DNA of 64,000 nucleotides from Dyadobacter sp. CY347. Lineage in GTDB: Bacteria; Bacteroidota; Bacteroidia; Cytophagales; Spirosomataceae. The stretch covers positions 1 to 64,000 of the forward strand of contig NZ_JAKFFT010000002.1 in the NCBI RefSeq assembly GCF_021502655.1, in the 5' to 3' direction. The translations under genes and the position numbers were made by a program. Of this stretch, positions 16,449 through 26,068 are shown in pieces. Each line of letters opens with the position of its first letter. Positions within the stretch are counted from its first letter, which is position 1. The notes beneath the pieces are model-generated. The model was not told the origin of the DNA and did not search any database. It was given only the letters and a program-made list of their open reading frames with translations.

Positions 16449-16468
16449 CATCATTGATATCATATTTC

Positions 16469-16975
16469 TTACTCGGTCTTTGCTTTGATGAGGATATACT
16501 CAATCTTGCTGCCATTGCCGAATGCTGATATCTGGGAATATTTTTCGTAGTTATCCCACCTTTTCAGTTGCTTGTCATCAATGTTGGGCTTAATGTTCTC
16601 TTTCAAATTAAGGATCCCAAGTATAACGCGATCTTCAAAATCATAATCCGAAAGCTTGTTGAGCTGGATCTGATCGGCAATTTCATTGATATATATGATC
16701 TCCACTTTGCCTTCGCGGTAAATCATTTTCGGGCATTTTTCGCAGCCGGCTACTTCATCTTTGTAATAACTGTCCAATGTTCCTTTGCCTAAAACAGCTT
16801 CCACTTCCTCCACGTTGCGAAGCGCAACCTTCGGCAAATCCAGCTCAACGGTTACGGGCGCATTTTCATCGCCGTCACTGAGCACAAAGAATTTAATAAA
16901 AATGGCAATCAGGATGATCACAAAGGCAATGAATTTCCAATTTGCCCATTTGCGCTTAACAGTAACTTGTTCCAT
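16469..16975 (-). CDS. Membrane-anchored hypothetical protein
   Basis: This 168-residue protein has one N-terminal membrane segment (about residues 14-31, FIAFVIILIAIFIKFFV) and a C-terminal domain of about 130 residues, probably outside the inner membrane. That domain has a CEKC pair (near residues 78-81) that could bind a metal or form a disulfide. I do not recognise the family. It is transcribed divergently from endonuclease V and convergently with the phosphonate cassette, so context gives no function. Confidence 0.7.
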   Translation of the reverse strand: MEQVTVKRKWANWKFIAFVIILIAIFIKFFVLSDGDENAPVTVELDLPKVALRNVEEVEAVLGKGTLDSYYKDEVAGCEKCPKMIYREGKVEIIYINEIADQIQLNKLSDYDFEDRVILGILNLKENIKPNIDDKQLKRWDNYEKYSQISAFGNGSKIEYILIKAKTE

Positions 16976-17044
16976 GAGGATGGCTTGATTTTTTAATGAA
17001 CCTAAATGTTTTCAGTCACACAAAGAATATCATGCCAGTTGCAT

Positions 17045-17773
17045 ATGAATAATAATATTGAAACACCGGAGTCAAATTACGGGCAACTCACCATTGCCGA
17101 AGCGACGGCCATTCAGGAGAAGTTGCGGGGCCTGGTGAAGCTTACGCCCATGGAGGGGGAGATCAAGACGATTGCCGGGGCAGATATTTCTCTCGACCTG
17201 TACAGCGACGCGGTTTATGCCGGAATGGTCGTTTTGAGTTATCCTGATCTACAACCTATTTCCTATTCATTGATCAAAACCACGAATATTTTCCCATACG
17301 TGCCTGGTTTCCTGGCCTTTCGCGAGATTCCGGCACTATTAAAGGTTTACGAACAGCTGACCGTTAAGCCGGATTGCACTATGTTTGACGGAAACGGCAT
17401 CTTACATGCAAGACGAATGGGCATAGCGTCGCATTTTGGCGTGCTCACCGACTCCATCACGCTGGGTTGTGCGAAGAAGAAGCTCGCTGGCACGTATGCG
17501 GATCCCGGCGAAACAAGAGGGGACCATTCCCACGTAACCGACAAGGGTGACACGATCGGCTTTGCGCTGAGAAGCAAGAATAATGTGAAACCGGTTTTTG
17601 TTTCCCCAGGTCATAAAATGAGCCTGAAAGACAGCATGGACATTACCATGCAATGTCTGGGCAAACACCGGCTCCCGGAGCCGACCCGAAGGGCGCACGA
17701 ATTTGTGAACCGGTTCCGGATCGGCGAGCTGAAAGAGGGATTCCACGAACTGGAACAACGGAGTTTGTCCTAG
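17045..17773 (+). CDS. nfi: Endonuclease V (deoxyinosine 3'-endonuclease)
   Basis: The start at 17045 (MNNNIETPES) gives 242 residues; the longer frame from 17006 adds 13 residues outside the family. Conserved blocks are IAGADIS with the catalytic Asp, YVPGFLAFREIP with the catalytic Glu, and DGNGILHARRMGIASHFGV, then HVTDKGDTIGFALR. Endonuclease V nicks DNA one base past deoxyinosine to start repair of deaminated adenine. The gene converges with the GH18 gene, the two ends overlapping by 4 bp, and lies near the Ku/LigD repair pair. Confidence 0.95.
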   Translation: MNNNIETPESNYGQLTIAEATAIQEKLRGLVKLTPMEGEIKTIAGADISLDLYSDAVYAGMVVLSYPDLQPISYSLIKTTNIFPYVPGFLAFREIPALLKVYEQLTVKPDCTMFDGNGILHARRMGIASHFGVLTDSITLGCAKKKLAGTYADPGETRGDHSHVTDKGDTIGFALRSKNNVKPVFVSPGHKMSLKDSMDITMQCLGKHRLPEPTRRAHEFVNRFRIGELKEGFHELEQRSLS

Positions 17774-18948
17774 TTAAATGTCTTGTCAATTTCGTCCAGG
17801 AGGTATGTTTTTGAATCTGAATCGTATTCCCAGAACATGACGCCTGCGAGTTTTTTATCCAAAACATACTTACATTTTTCTCTTACAGACTGCTCGTCAT
17901 CATAGCTCAAAACGTCGCCGGTCTTAGCATTCAGCAGGTAAGGTGCTTTTGCCGCTTCGTCGCGATATTCTTTGAAGCCTTTTTTGTTTACCATGCTGTC
18001 TTTGATCATGGTATAGCCATCCACATAGTCCTGCTTAATGTGCTTCTGGCCGAAACCCTTGTCCAGCTTCGCAACGCGGAACATACGACCGTAAAAGGGA
18101 AGGCCTACCACCAGCTTGTTCATCGGAACGCCGTCGGCAGAAAATGCTTTTACAGTGTTATCAACCGAATGGCTCGCTTTATAGATGTCAGATGGGTACA
18201 ATGCGGCATGGTGAACCACCGTGTCGCCCTGGAAAAGGTCGTATGTCATCAAATTGACGTAATCCAAAAATGCAGCCGCTTTACCCATTTCGACCACTTT
18301 GAGGAACGGTGTAAAGCCGGGAACCGCAGTAGTAAGCAGCTTTTTCTTGCCTGATTCTTTTTCGAAAACATCCAATTCCTTGCGGATCGCTTCGAACATT
18401 AATGTAAAGTTCTGCTTATCCTCTGGTCGGTAAACGTTACCGTCTTCGCCCGGCATTCCCGGATATTCCCAGTCAATGTCCACGCCGTCGAGGTCGTATT
18501 TTCTGATAATGTCAACAGAGCTTGCTGCGAAAATCTTTCTGGAAGCTTCGGTCAGAACTGCGTCGGAGAAATTTTCACTCCACGTCCAGCCGCCTAGGGA
18601 AATGAGGATTTTAAGATCGGGATTCTTTCCTTTCAATAATTTGAGCTTACGGAAATTTGTAGAATCGGTTTTTTCATTGGTCAAAAACGCTTTTCCTTTC
18701 TGGACATCTACAAATGCATAATTAATGTGCGTCAGCTTGTCAACTTCAATGCGTTCTGTATTGACAAGCCCGCGAAATCCGCCTACGTACCCAATCACAA
18801 CCGGCTTTGTAGTGGTGCTATCGGTTGTCGCAGCAGTTTCATCTTTTTTTTCTTCGGATTTGCAGGCCGTTGCCAGCATTAATGGCGCAACAATGCATAT
18901 GGCTGCCAGAGGTGATCGCAGGGTTGTGGTAAATTTTGAAAAAAGCAT
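17770..18948 (-). CDS. GH18 chitinase-like lipoprotein
   Basis: This 392-residue protein has a lipobox LATAC (residues 25-29), so it is anchored to a membrane. The catalytic GH18 signature DLDGVDIDWE is complete at residues 152-161, with Glu161 as proton donor. The SLGGWTWSENF block (118-127) and YDLFQGDTVVHHAALYP also fit the barrel. It should hydrolyse chitin or related beta-1,4-GlcNAc chains by substrate-assisted catalysis. There is no chitin-binding module, and the length is that of a single catalytic domain. An endo-N-acetylglucosaminidase activity is possible. Confidence 0.9.
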   Translation of the reverse strand: MLFSKFTTTLRSPLAAICIVAPLMLATACKSEEKKDETAATTDSTTTKPVVIGYVGGFRGLVNTERIEVDKLTHINYAFVDVQKGKAFLTNEKTDSTNFRKLKLLKGKNPDLKILISLGGWTWSENFSDAVLTEASRKIFAASSVDIIRKYDLDGVDIDWEYPGMPGEDGNVYRPEDKQNFTLMFEAIRKELDVFEKESGKKKLLTTAVPGFTPFLKVVEMGKAAAFLDYVNLMTYDLFQGDTVVHHAALYPSDIYKASHSVDNTVKAFSADGVPMNKLVVGLPFYGRMFRVAKLDKGFGQKHIKQDYVDGYTMIKDSMVNKKGFKEYRDEAAKAPYLLNAKTGDVLSYDDEQSVREKCKYVLDKKLAGVMFWEYDSDSKTYLLDEIDKTFN

Positions 18949-19028
18949 GGGATTAGGTTATGGTTGAAGCGATAAAGTAACTATTACTTCAAAACTTCTC
19001 CTAATGTGATTTTTACTTGATTACCACG

Positions 19029-19928
19029 TTAGTCCTCGTGTAGAGCCTCCATTTTCTGTAAGGCCTTCTGCATATCAATGCCTTTGCCTAAAACACCTTT
19101 AAAAAGGTCGCCTTTTTCTTCGACCCGTTTCAGCATGTTTTTAATGGTAAAATCTTTTGGACTGAGACCGTGTTTCACCTCGCTCCATTCGAGCGGCGCG
19201 GATACGGTAGCGCCTGGCTTTGGACGTACGCTATATGCGGATGCGAGCGTTTGTGCGATCCTGTTTTGCAGAAAATCGACGTAAATCTGGTCTTTTTTAC
19301 GCTTTGAAAGCGACCGTTCCAGGGTTGTAAGATTGGGAAGCCTTTCTACGACAAGCGTTGCCAGGATCTCAGCGAAATCGCGGCTTTCGTCGTAGGTGTA
19401 TTTTTTACCAAAAGGAATGTAAACATGCAGCCCGCTGGATCCGGAAGTTTTACAGAAACCCGTCATACCCGTCTGATCGAGCAATTCCTTGATCACCAGC
19501 GCAACATCCACAACATCTTCAAATGTGTTTTTATCCGACGGATCAATGTCCATCACAATGTAGTCCGGATTATCGAGCTTGTTAATGGTTGAATTCCAAG
19601 GATTCATTTCAATACATCCCATATTGGCAATGTAAAGCAATGTTTCGAGGTCATTGCAAATGAAATAATTGACCATTTTCCCGGTCGATTCCGCCAGGAT
19701 TTCCTCCGTTTTGATCCAGTCCGGAATATTATCTCCCGCATCTTTTTGAAAAAATCCTGGCTCGGTGATCCCATTCGGGTTGCGACGAAGCGATAACGGA
19801 CGGTTTTTTAGATATGGGATAATGTAAGGCGCGATCTGGCTGTAATATTCCAGCAATTCGCCTTTGGTAATCTGCTCGTCCGGCCAATAGATTTTGTCCA
19901 GGTGCGTCAGTTCCGCTTGCTTTTTCAT
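19029..19928 (-). CDS. ligD: Stand-alone LigD polymerase/primase domain (NHEJ)
   Basis: This 299-residue archaeo-eukaryotic-primase-type polymerase has the LigD PolDom signatures: an IYWPDEQITKGELLEYY start (13-29), the metal site MDIDPSD (Asp127, Asp129) and the KTSGSSGLHVYIP block. In non-homologous end joining it fills or extends broken ends with ribonucleotides. Multi-domain LigD proteins also carry ligase and nuclease domains, but this gene has neither, so a ligase must act from elsewhere in the genome. It begins 1 bp after the Ku stop codon, so the two are translated together. Confidence 0.93.
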   Translation of the reverse strand: MKKQAELTHLDKIYWPDEQITKGELLEYYSQIAPYIIPYLKNRPLSLRRNPNGITEPGFFQKDAGDNIPDWIKTEEILAESTGKMVNYFICNDLETLLYIANMGCIEMNPWNSTINKLDNPDYIVMDIDPSDKNTFEDVVDVALVIKELLDQTGMTGFCKTSGSSGLHVYIPFGKKYTYDESRDFAEILATLVVERLPNLTTLERSLSKRKKDQIYVDFLQNRIAQTLASAYSVRPKPGATVSAPLEWSEVKHGLSPKDFTIKNMLKRVEEKGDLFKGVLGKGIDMQKALQKMEALHED

Positions 19929-19929
19929 A

Positions 19930-20703
19930 TCACGATGCTTTTCGTTTCGGCGCGCTCAAACTTTCTTTCAACTGGGCCATAAGATCCTTGCTTTTTGAAT
20001 GCACGATCTTCATTTTCGGCGCTGTTGGTTTTTTGCCTTTCGCTTTCGCCATGATCAGTTTCAGCAGCGACTCATTATATGTGTCTTTGTAATTTGAAAT
20101 GTCAAAATCGGTGGTCAGCTGTTCGATAAGTTGCACAGCCATAGCCATTTCCGCGGGTTTGATCTTCACATCAGGAATGGTAAGCTCTTCCGTTTCGCGG
20201 ATTTCGTCCTGAAACCTTATTTTATTCAAAATCAAAAGATCACCAGCAGCTTTGATCAAAACCAAACTTTCCCGGTTCCGCAAAACATATGTTCCCAGGC
20301 CGGCCTTTCCTGTTTTTTTCAATGCATCACGAAGCAATGCATACGGTTTGCCGCCTGATTTTTCGGGTTGGAGATAATAGGGCGTTTCGTAGTAAATGCT
20401 GTCAATGTCCTTTTCATTGACAAATTCAGCAATTTCAATGATCTTGGTTTTTTCGGGGCTAGCCTTTTCAAAATCTTTATCATCCAGGACAACATATTCA
20501 TCTTCAACCTTATAGCCTTTCACAATATCATCCCAATCCACTTCCTTGCCCGTATTCGCATTTACGCGCTGATACTTAATGTTAGCGTGATCTTTTTTGT
20601 CCAGCATATCCAGGTCCAGCTCGGCCTGCTGCGTCGCGCTGAACAATTTTACGGGAATGCTGACAAGGCCAAATCCGATGGCCCCGGACCAAATTGCTCT
20701 CAT
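19930..20703 (-). CDS. ku: Ku protein, DNA end-binding (NHEJ)
   Basis: This 257-residue bacterial Ku has the usual opening RAIWSGAIGFGLVSIPVKLF and the bridge region KDHANIKYQRVNANTGKEVDWDDIVKGY. The YYLQPEKSGGKPYALLRDAL stretch is the ring core. The homodimer threads onto double-strand ends and recruits LigD. The C-terminal tail is short and lysine-rich. The LigD polymerase gene follows directly. Confidence 0.95.
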   Translation of the reverse strand: MRAIWSGAIGFGLVSIPVKLFSATQQAELDLDMLDKKDHANIKYQRVNANTGKEVDWDDIVKGYKVEDEYVVLDDKDFEKASPEKTKIIEIAEFVNEKDIDSIYYETPYYLQPEKSGGKPYALLRDALKKTGKAGLGTYVLRNRESLVLIKAAGDLLILNKIRFQDEIRETEELTIPDVKIKPAEMAMAVQLIEQLTTDFDISNYKDTYNESLLKLIMAKAKGKKPTAPKMKIVHSKSKDLMAQLKESLSAPKRKAS

Positions 20704-20763
20704 ATCTTTTGTCGAAAATGATCAATTATTTTGAGAGACAACACGTTAAAAATCCGTGCCGGG

Positions 20764-21516
20764 TTATTGCCCGAGCCAGGTTTTAAAAGGGCCCATCCGC
20801 TCACGGCTGATCAGGATATCGTTATCGTTGCAGTTTTCGAGATGTACTTTTAGTCGGCTGTTGGAGTAAGTGAACACATCTTTGATAGCGGAAATGGAGC
20901 TGATGTATTTCCGGTTAATCCTGAAAAACTGCTCAGGCGCGACCATTCCTTCAATCTCATCCAGAATGTAGTCCAATGCAAATTTCTTTCCCTGCCGGGT
21001 TTGCAGCAAAGTGATTTTGTCTTCGCTATAAAAGAATGCAATGTCTTGAATGTCAATGGTCTGTATACGTTCGCCCAGTTTTACCAGGAAGCGTGTTTTG
21101 AATGTTTTGGTGGGAGTTTGGATCAGGCTCCGGATTTGTTCCAGGGAAATGCCAGCTTCTTTTTTGCCTGATCTGAATTTATTTAATGCCTGCGTAAGCT
21201 CTTCGGGATCAATGGGTTTTAATAAATAATCAATGCTGTTCAGCTTAAATGCTTTAATGGCATATTGGTCGTAAGCCGTGCAGAAAATGATCGGTGCGGT
21301 TACTTTCACTTTATCGAAAATTTCAAAACTAATGCCGTCTGCCAGCTGAATGTCAACGAAAATCAGATCGGGTTCGGGATTGTGGTTGAACCAGCTTACG
21401 GCAGCTGATACCGTATCAAGGCTTTCAAGAACCTGCGCTTCGGGTAAATGCTTACTTAGCAGCTGGGTCAGGCGCCTTACGGCTGGTTTTTCGTCTTCTA
21501 TGATCAGCACTTTCAT
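20764..21516 (-). CDS. LytTR-family response regulator
   Basis: This 250-residue protein has a receiver domain at about residues 1-120, with acidic residues EDE (7-9), phosphoacceptor Asp55 in FVDIQLADG and Lys near KPIDPEEL. A LytTR DNA-binding domain covers about 145-248 (FRINRKYISSISAIKDV). It is the output partner of the histidine kinase whose gene overlaps its start by 4 bp. Targets probably include its own operon. Confidence 0.93.
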   Translation of the reverse strand: MKVLIIEDEKPAVRRLTQLLSKHLPEAQVLESLDTVSAAVSWFNHNPEPDLIFVDIQLADGISFEIFDKVKVTAPIIFCTAYDQYAIKAFKLNSIDYLLKPIDPEELTQALNKFRSGKKEAGISLEQIRSLIQTPTKTFKTRFLVKLGERIQTIDIQDIAFFYSEDKITLLQTRQGKKFALDYILDEIEGMVAPEQFFRINRKYISSISAIKDVFTYSNSRLKVHLENCNDNDILISRERMGPFKTWLGQ

Positions 21517-22571
21517 ATAAAAAGCAATGGTAATTTTACAACAAAATGGCCCTCAGCATTGCTCACCTCGATTTTCTCCTGGCTCAGCAGCTCATAACGC
21601 TTGCTAATGTTCGCAAGCCCCACGCCTGTGGATTCGTCCGGCAAGCTGCTTTTAGGTTGTAAGTTATTTTTGACGATCAAATGATTGTTAATCAGTCCAA
21701 TGTCAATTTTCAATGGCATTTCCATAGAAGCAACATTGTGCTTGATAGCATTTTCCAATAATAATTGCAGGGATAGGGGCGGTAAGGAGGCGCTTGCATT
21801 TGCATCCACCCGGATATGATATTGCAGGCTTTCTTCAAAACGGATCTTTTGTAATGAAAGATAATTTTCAGCAAAACCGAGTTCCTGTTTCAGCGACACC
21901 AGCTCTTCCTGCTGCACTTCGAGCACGTAACGATAAATGCCGGAAAGCTGCCGGATAAACTTTGCCGCCGTGTCCGGATTTTCGTAAACCAGGTTACTCA
22001 GCACATTAAGCGAATTGAATAAAAAATGCGGATTAAGCTGATCTTTCAAGGACTGATATTGCTGCGCAAACCGCTCCGTTTTCAACTGCTCCGACTCAAT
22101 TGCCGCCGTGCGCCATTCCAACAGGAAAGAACGGCTGATGAGGATGAACAAAATCACGAAGGAGATTTTCATTGGGAACGCAGTCCAGCCTACCAGTCTT
22201 TTCCAGGGAATGTTGTTTAATGTAAAGGTTTTGGTAACAAAGAATTGGAATAGGAAAATGATGACAATGCTCGCACAGAATACATACAAGAAATAGCACA
22301 AACTCTCTAAAAGCAGCCTTTTGACGGGATATTGGATCCAGGAAATGGTCCTGTCGAAATAATCTTCCATCAAAAATCCGCCGTAACTCAATGTGGACGA
22401 CATGATGAATGAGATCAGGATTTCCCGTACTAAATTCCCGTAACCTTCTCCGGTAGCAATGCATTCGGCAAAGGAGCCGATGGAAATCACCATAGCAATC
22501 AGCAAGTTGGCTCCCAGAAAAGCCGGAGAGAAATTCCAGAATTTTTTTGAGCCGCGCACGGGGATTTTCAT
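21513..22571 (-). CDS. LytS-type sensor histidine kinase
   Basis: This 352-residue membrane kinase has four hydrophobic segments in residues 15-150, with a short linker helix to about 175. The His_kinase domain follows, with phosphoacceptor His182 in LNPHFLFNSLNVL. The ATPase N-box is LLLENAIKHNVAS, and the glycine box is STGVGLANISKRYELL. There is no separate sensor domain, so the membrane part itself or a partner senses the signal. It is translationally coupled to the LytTR regulator and lies downstream of a TonB receptor and a TPR-like protein. Confidence 0.92.
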   Translation of the reverse strand: MKIPVRGSKKFWNFSPAFLGANLLIAMVISIGSFAECIATGEGYGNLVREILISFIMSSTLSYGGFLMEDYFDRTISWIQYPVKRLLLESLCYFLYVFCASIVIIFLFQFFVTKTFTLNNIPWKRLVGWTAFPMKISFVILFILISRSFLLEWRTAAIESEQLKTERFAQQYQSLKDQLNPHFLFNSLNVLSNLVYENPDTAAKFIRQLSGIYRYVLEVQQEELVSLKQELGFAENYLSLQKIRFEESLQYHIRVDANASASLPPLSLQLLLENAIKHNVASMEMPLKIDIGLINNHLIVKNNLQPKSSLPDESTGVGLANISKRYELLSQEKIEVSNAEGHFVVKLPLLFI

Positions 22572-22616
22572 CGATGATTGAAGGTCAGAAAGGGTTAATT
22601 TAAATCGCTATGCGCA

Positions 22617-23270
22617 TTATTGGCAACTTTTTGCCATTTGCTCGGCCAGGCTTTTGCCCCAGGTCGGCAATAAGGCCGCTTTGAGCGCCGGCTCATCCTG
22701 TGAAGCAAATATAGCCAGACTTTCTTTCGCATAGCCGCAAGCTTTTTCCGTCCCCGAGCCGAAAAATTTGGCCATTCCATATTCCATTTGGGCTGTCAGC
22801 GCCATAGCACGCGGATTTTTCGGATCCATAGCCCGTGCTTTCCCAAATGTCTGCAGCACCCGGCCCGACAAGCTCTGACCGCGGCTTACAGCATCAGCAT
22901 TGAGTTTTGCCATTAATACAAAACCCTGTAAAGCAACGATTTCTGAATTGTTTTTGGATAATGCCTCCGCCTTCTGGGCCAGCTCGTCCGCTTTTGCCAG
23001 CACTTCGTCTTTTTTATCCAAAGAAAGCGATTTATCCATCCCCTGGAATGTATAAGCAAGTCCCTGATAATAAACCGGCTGCCACTCAGCCGGATTCAGT
23101 TCCGCAATCCGCCCGAATGCATTGGCCGACTGCTGCAAAAGGGGCAGGGAATCCGTTTCAATGAGTTTTGCAATTTCCTTTTTCATGGCTTTTTGATAAG
23201 GCGAATCCTGCGATGATGCGGTAAGGATGGTCAATAGGAACAAAATGGTGGTTTGGGTTAGCTTTTTCAT
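22617..23270 (-). CDS. Exported TPR-like protein
   Basis: This 217-residue protein has a signal peptide (about residues 1-20, ending ASSQ) and an all-helical body with tandem repeats of TPR character (EWQPVYYQGLAYTFQGMDKS, KNNSEIVALQGFVLMAKLN, DPKNPRAMALTAQMEYGMAK). It is probably periplasmic. It sits 10 bp after the TonB receptor and 45 bp before the kinase, so it may link the receptor to the two-component system or assist the receptor. The role is not known. Confidence 0.75.
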   Translation of the reverse strand: MKKLTQTTILFLLTILTASSQDSPYQKAMKKEIAKLIETDSLPLLQQSANAFGRIAELNPAEWQPVYYQGLAYTFQGMDKSLSLDKKDEVLAKADELAQKAEALSKNNSEIVALQGFVLMAKLNADAVSRGQSLSGRVLQTFGKARAMDPKNPRAMALTAQMEYGMAKFFGSGTEKACGYAKESLAIFASQDEPALKAALLPTWGKSLAEQMAKSCQ

Positions 23271-23280
23271 GTTGTTTGTT

Positions 23281-25446
23281 TTATAAATTGTTTAGTTGAT
23301 TGGCTTTTTTGTCTTTGGAAAGCGTAATGAACAGCCCTGCAAAAAGGAAGCGCTCAGCACCCTGGCCCACGGCCCTGCCTGCATACGAACCCGACTCATC
23401 CGGCTGCGAAGCATATTGATAGCCGAACACATTTTGCCTTCCCAAAACATTGGAGCAAGCCACGTGCAGGATCACATTGGGCTTGGGCAGATAGCTTATA
23501 CTCAGGCTCAGATCGCTATACGCTGTTGTTTTGCGCTGCATTTCGCCGGGCAGGTTAGGGTCATTATACGTGTGGCCGCTGTTCCAGGTCCACGATGTTC
23601 CCAGCAATGATTTCATAGCTGTTACGAAATGTTTCACCACAACTGAACCATTGTGTTTCGGCGCAAATGACGGTTGTACTTTCGTTTCATAGGCAGCAAA
23701 CCTGCGCTTGCTGTCCACAAAACTGTATGTAATCCAGAAATCGGTGTCCTTGATCGTTTGCTTGTCGCGCAGGAAAAAATCAACGCCTCTTGCATAGCCC
23801 GCACCATTTAGAGCAATGTTCTTTGGATCGTTTGCCGCACCTTGGTAAGTCACCAGGTTGTCGTAATCTTTGAAGAATGCTTCCGCGCGGAATGTACGTT
23901 TGTTATTGACAATGAAGTAATTAAGAATGTAATGCGTTGCCGCGGAATTTTTCAGATTGGTTTGGCGCACCCGCAACTTTTCTTCTGCCAGTTGTTTGAA
24001 TTTGCCCGCTGCGAAGGAAAATTGTCCCTGGTTATCCAATTTGTAGGCCACTGAAAATCGCGGCGTGAACCAGGTTTCTTTTGCTAACGTGCTGTATCCG
24101 CTCCGCAGGCCGCCTACCATAATGAAACGGTTGCTGAAATAGTAAGTGGCTTCTACAAAATGATTGAACTGATTATCCGTAAACTGCCTTTTCAAATTCT
24201 GGTCCGGCAATGCTTCGGAGTAAGTTTTGGCATAGTATTCCAAGCCATTTTTGAGGGAAAATTGCGGAGAGAAATCTTTAACGGCAACTCCTTTGGAATG
24301 AAAGATCCCATTAACCTGCCGGATACCATCTGCATTGAGCTGAATGGCATCCCGGTTGTTGGATAGCGCAACGCCGCCGTAAAACAGCCAGCCCTTGTTT
24401 CCCGAATGCCGGAAGGATACATTGCCATAGTTGTAATGGTTGTCGAGTTTGACGCGGTCGCCACGACCAGCATTGCCCAGAATTTTCTGCCAGATCACCA
24501 TATTACTGCCCTCGGTATGAAAATAGGCTTTAATCATACCTGCTTTCCCAGTCACTGGGTTTCCCCATTTTTGGCGCAGCGAAATCTCCGCATCCCAGTT
24601 CGACGGCGCTTGCTCCCAATCAAAATTTTGGCTGACAAGCGATTGATAAGGAGCCAGATTGTAATAGTTGGCTGAGGCTGTCAACGCGCGGTTATCCTTT
24701 ACCAAAGTCTGCGTGTAACCGCCACCGAGCGACATAACGCTCACATCTCCCTGGTTTCTGAGCGGAAGGTCCAGTGTGTTCAGTGCCAAAGCCGATGACA
24801 GCGCCTGCCCGTATTCTGCGGAATACCCGCCAGTGCTGAAAAAGGATCCTTTGAATAAATTGGCGCTAAAACGGTTGCGGGTAGGAACATTGGAAGTGGT
24901 GCTGCCAAATGCGTTTCCTACTTGGAGGCCATCTATAAAAATGGCGGTTTCCGAAGCATCGCCGCCGCGGACAAACAGTCGCCCATCGTTTCCGACCGTG
25001 GAAGTGCCTGGTAATGTGAGTAATGCAGCCGTAATGTTGCCCATGGCGCCGGAGGTTGTCACAATGTCAAGCGGTTTAAGGACAACGGATTTTTTCTCAT
25101 CGCCGGCTTCCATTGCCCCCGCCGAGATGGTGACAGCATTCAGCTGATTAATGCTTTCAGCAAGCGTAATGTTGGCAGTTATGGGTTGTCCTTGAAGCTC
25201 TAAAACCCATTCCTGACTTTTAAAACCAACTGCCTGAACATTCATTGTGTGGCTGCCAGCTTCGGTTGTAGTGAAAATGAAGCCGCCGTCAGCGCCGGAA
25301 GTGGTCCCGTCGTAAGTCCCTTTCAGGAAAATATTTACGCCGGGCACCGCATTCCCTTTGTGATCGGACACCCGGCCGGAAATGGTTGTCTGTGCCATTA
25401 CAGCCGATGCCAGAATTAGAAGTAGAAGTGTAAATCCGATTTTCAT
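23281..25446 (-). CDS. TonB-dependent outer membrane receptor
   Basis: The start at 25446 (MKIGFTLLLLILASAVMAQ) gives a good signal peptide; a frame extended to 25500 adds 18 residues in front of it. The protein has 721 residues. It has a carboxypeptidase-regulatory-like domain (~22-105), a plug with VFIDGL-like sequence at FIDGLQVGNAFG, and a barrel of about 22 strands. There is no STN domain and no SusD partner, so it is not a Sus-type glycan importer. Its operon with a TPR protein and a LytS/LytR system suggests regulated uptake of a small ligand such as a metal complex or cofactor. Confidence 0.9.
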   Translation of the reverse strand: MKIGFTLLLLILASAVMAQTTISGRVSDHKGNAVPGVNIFLKGTYDGTTSGADGGFIFTTTEAGSHTMNVQAVGFKSQEWVLELQGQPITANITLAESINQLNAVTISAGAMEAGDEKKSVVLKPLDIVTTSGAMGNITAALLTLPGTSTVGNDGRLFVRGGDASETAIFIDGLQVGNAFGSTTSNVPTRNRFSANLFKGSFFSTGGYSAEYGQALSSALALNTLDLPLRNQGDVSVMSLGGGYTQTLVKDNRALTASANYYNLAPYQSLVSQNFDWEQAPSNWDAEISLRQKWGNPVTGKAGMIKAYFHTEGSNMVIWQKILGNAGRGDRVKLDNHYNYGNVSFRHSGNKGWLFYGGVALSNNRDAIQLNADGIRQVNGIFHSKGVAVKDFSPQFSLKNGLEYYAKTYSEALPDQNLKRQFTDNQFNHFVEATYYFSNRFIMVGGLRSGYSTLAKETWFTPRFSVAYKLDNQGQFSFAAGKFKQLAEEKLRVRQTNLKNSAATHYILNYFIVNNKRTFRAEAFFKDYDNLVTYQGAANDPKNIALNGAGYARGVDFFLRDKQTIKDTDFWITYSFVDSKRRFAAYETKVQPSFAPKHNGSVVVKHFVTAMKSLLGTSWTWNSGHTYNDPNLPGEMQRKTTAYSDLSLSISYLPKPNVILHVACSNVLGRQNVFGYQYASQPDESGSYAGRAVGQGAERFLFAGLFITLSKDKKANQLNNL

Positions 25447-25829
25447 TAGTGCCTTGGTTTGACCCAAAGTTGTGCAGAATGAAAACCGTTGAAAACACAA
25501 GGTTACCGGAGTTCAGAACAGGGCATATGAAGTGCGGAAATTGTGAACCGAAGTGACTTTTGAACCGTATGATTTTGCGGAAATGCGGATGCTGATTGTA
25601 TGAGCAAAACGGGTTTATTTGATATTTTTTCTACATGAGGTGAAAATTTTTTTCAAATTCTGCAAAAGGGTGAATGTCAGCATTTTGTTCATTTCATTTT
25701 AGTGGAATCTTACCCATTATTGGCGTAGAAATAACCTGGATGCCGGGTGGGCTGGCTTATCTGGCATGCTTATTTATTCAACCTCTGCAAAACAGTTTAC
25801 ATCGACTAACTCTTAATTTCGAATATAAC
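25447..25829. other. Divergent intergenic region
   Basis: This AT-rich 383-bp stretch lies between the minus-strand TonB receptor and the plus-strand small ORF at 25830. It must hold the promoter of the receptor/kinase operon. I could not place a full TAnnTTTG box; CAACTTTG near the receptor start is one base off. No further gene is visible. Confidence 0.45.
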
Positions 25830-26042
25830 ATGATCGCTACACTTGGTAATAACGCAATAAATACATTGAAGCCTGGCGCAGTTCTTACAGTTTCTGACGC
25901 TCAAAATGAAATCGATGCGCAGAGAGAAGTAGCAGATTTTCTGCAAATGAGCAACAGAACCGACCTTAGTTATTTTTCCATTTCAAAAAATTATTTCCTG
26001 TTGTATTCGAAATCTGATAGTCCTGTAAGTGGCATTGCTTAA
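25830..26042 (+). CDS. Small hypothetical protein
   Basis: A 70-residue protein starts at 25830 (MIATLGNNAINTLKPGAVLTV). An open frame continues upstream to 25674, but the sequence there is poor and hydrophobic without a clear start. No signal peptide or motif is visible. It is followed 26 bp later by another small ORF on the same strand, and a strong terminator after the second supports a real two-gene transcript. I do not recognise the family. Confidence 0.5.
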   Translation: MIATLGNNAINTLKPGAVLTVSDAQNEIDAQREVADFLQMSNRTDLSYFSISKNYFLLYSKSDSPVSGIA

Positions 26043-26068
26043 AGTAAAAATTATCTTTTAAAGAAGTC

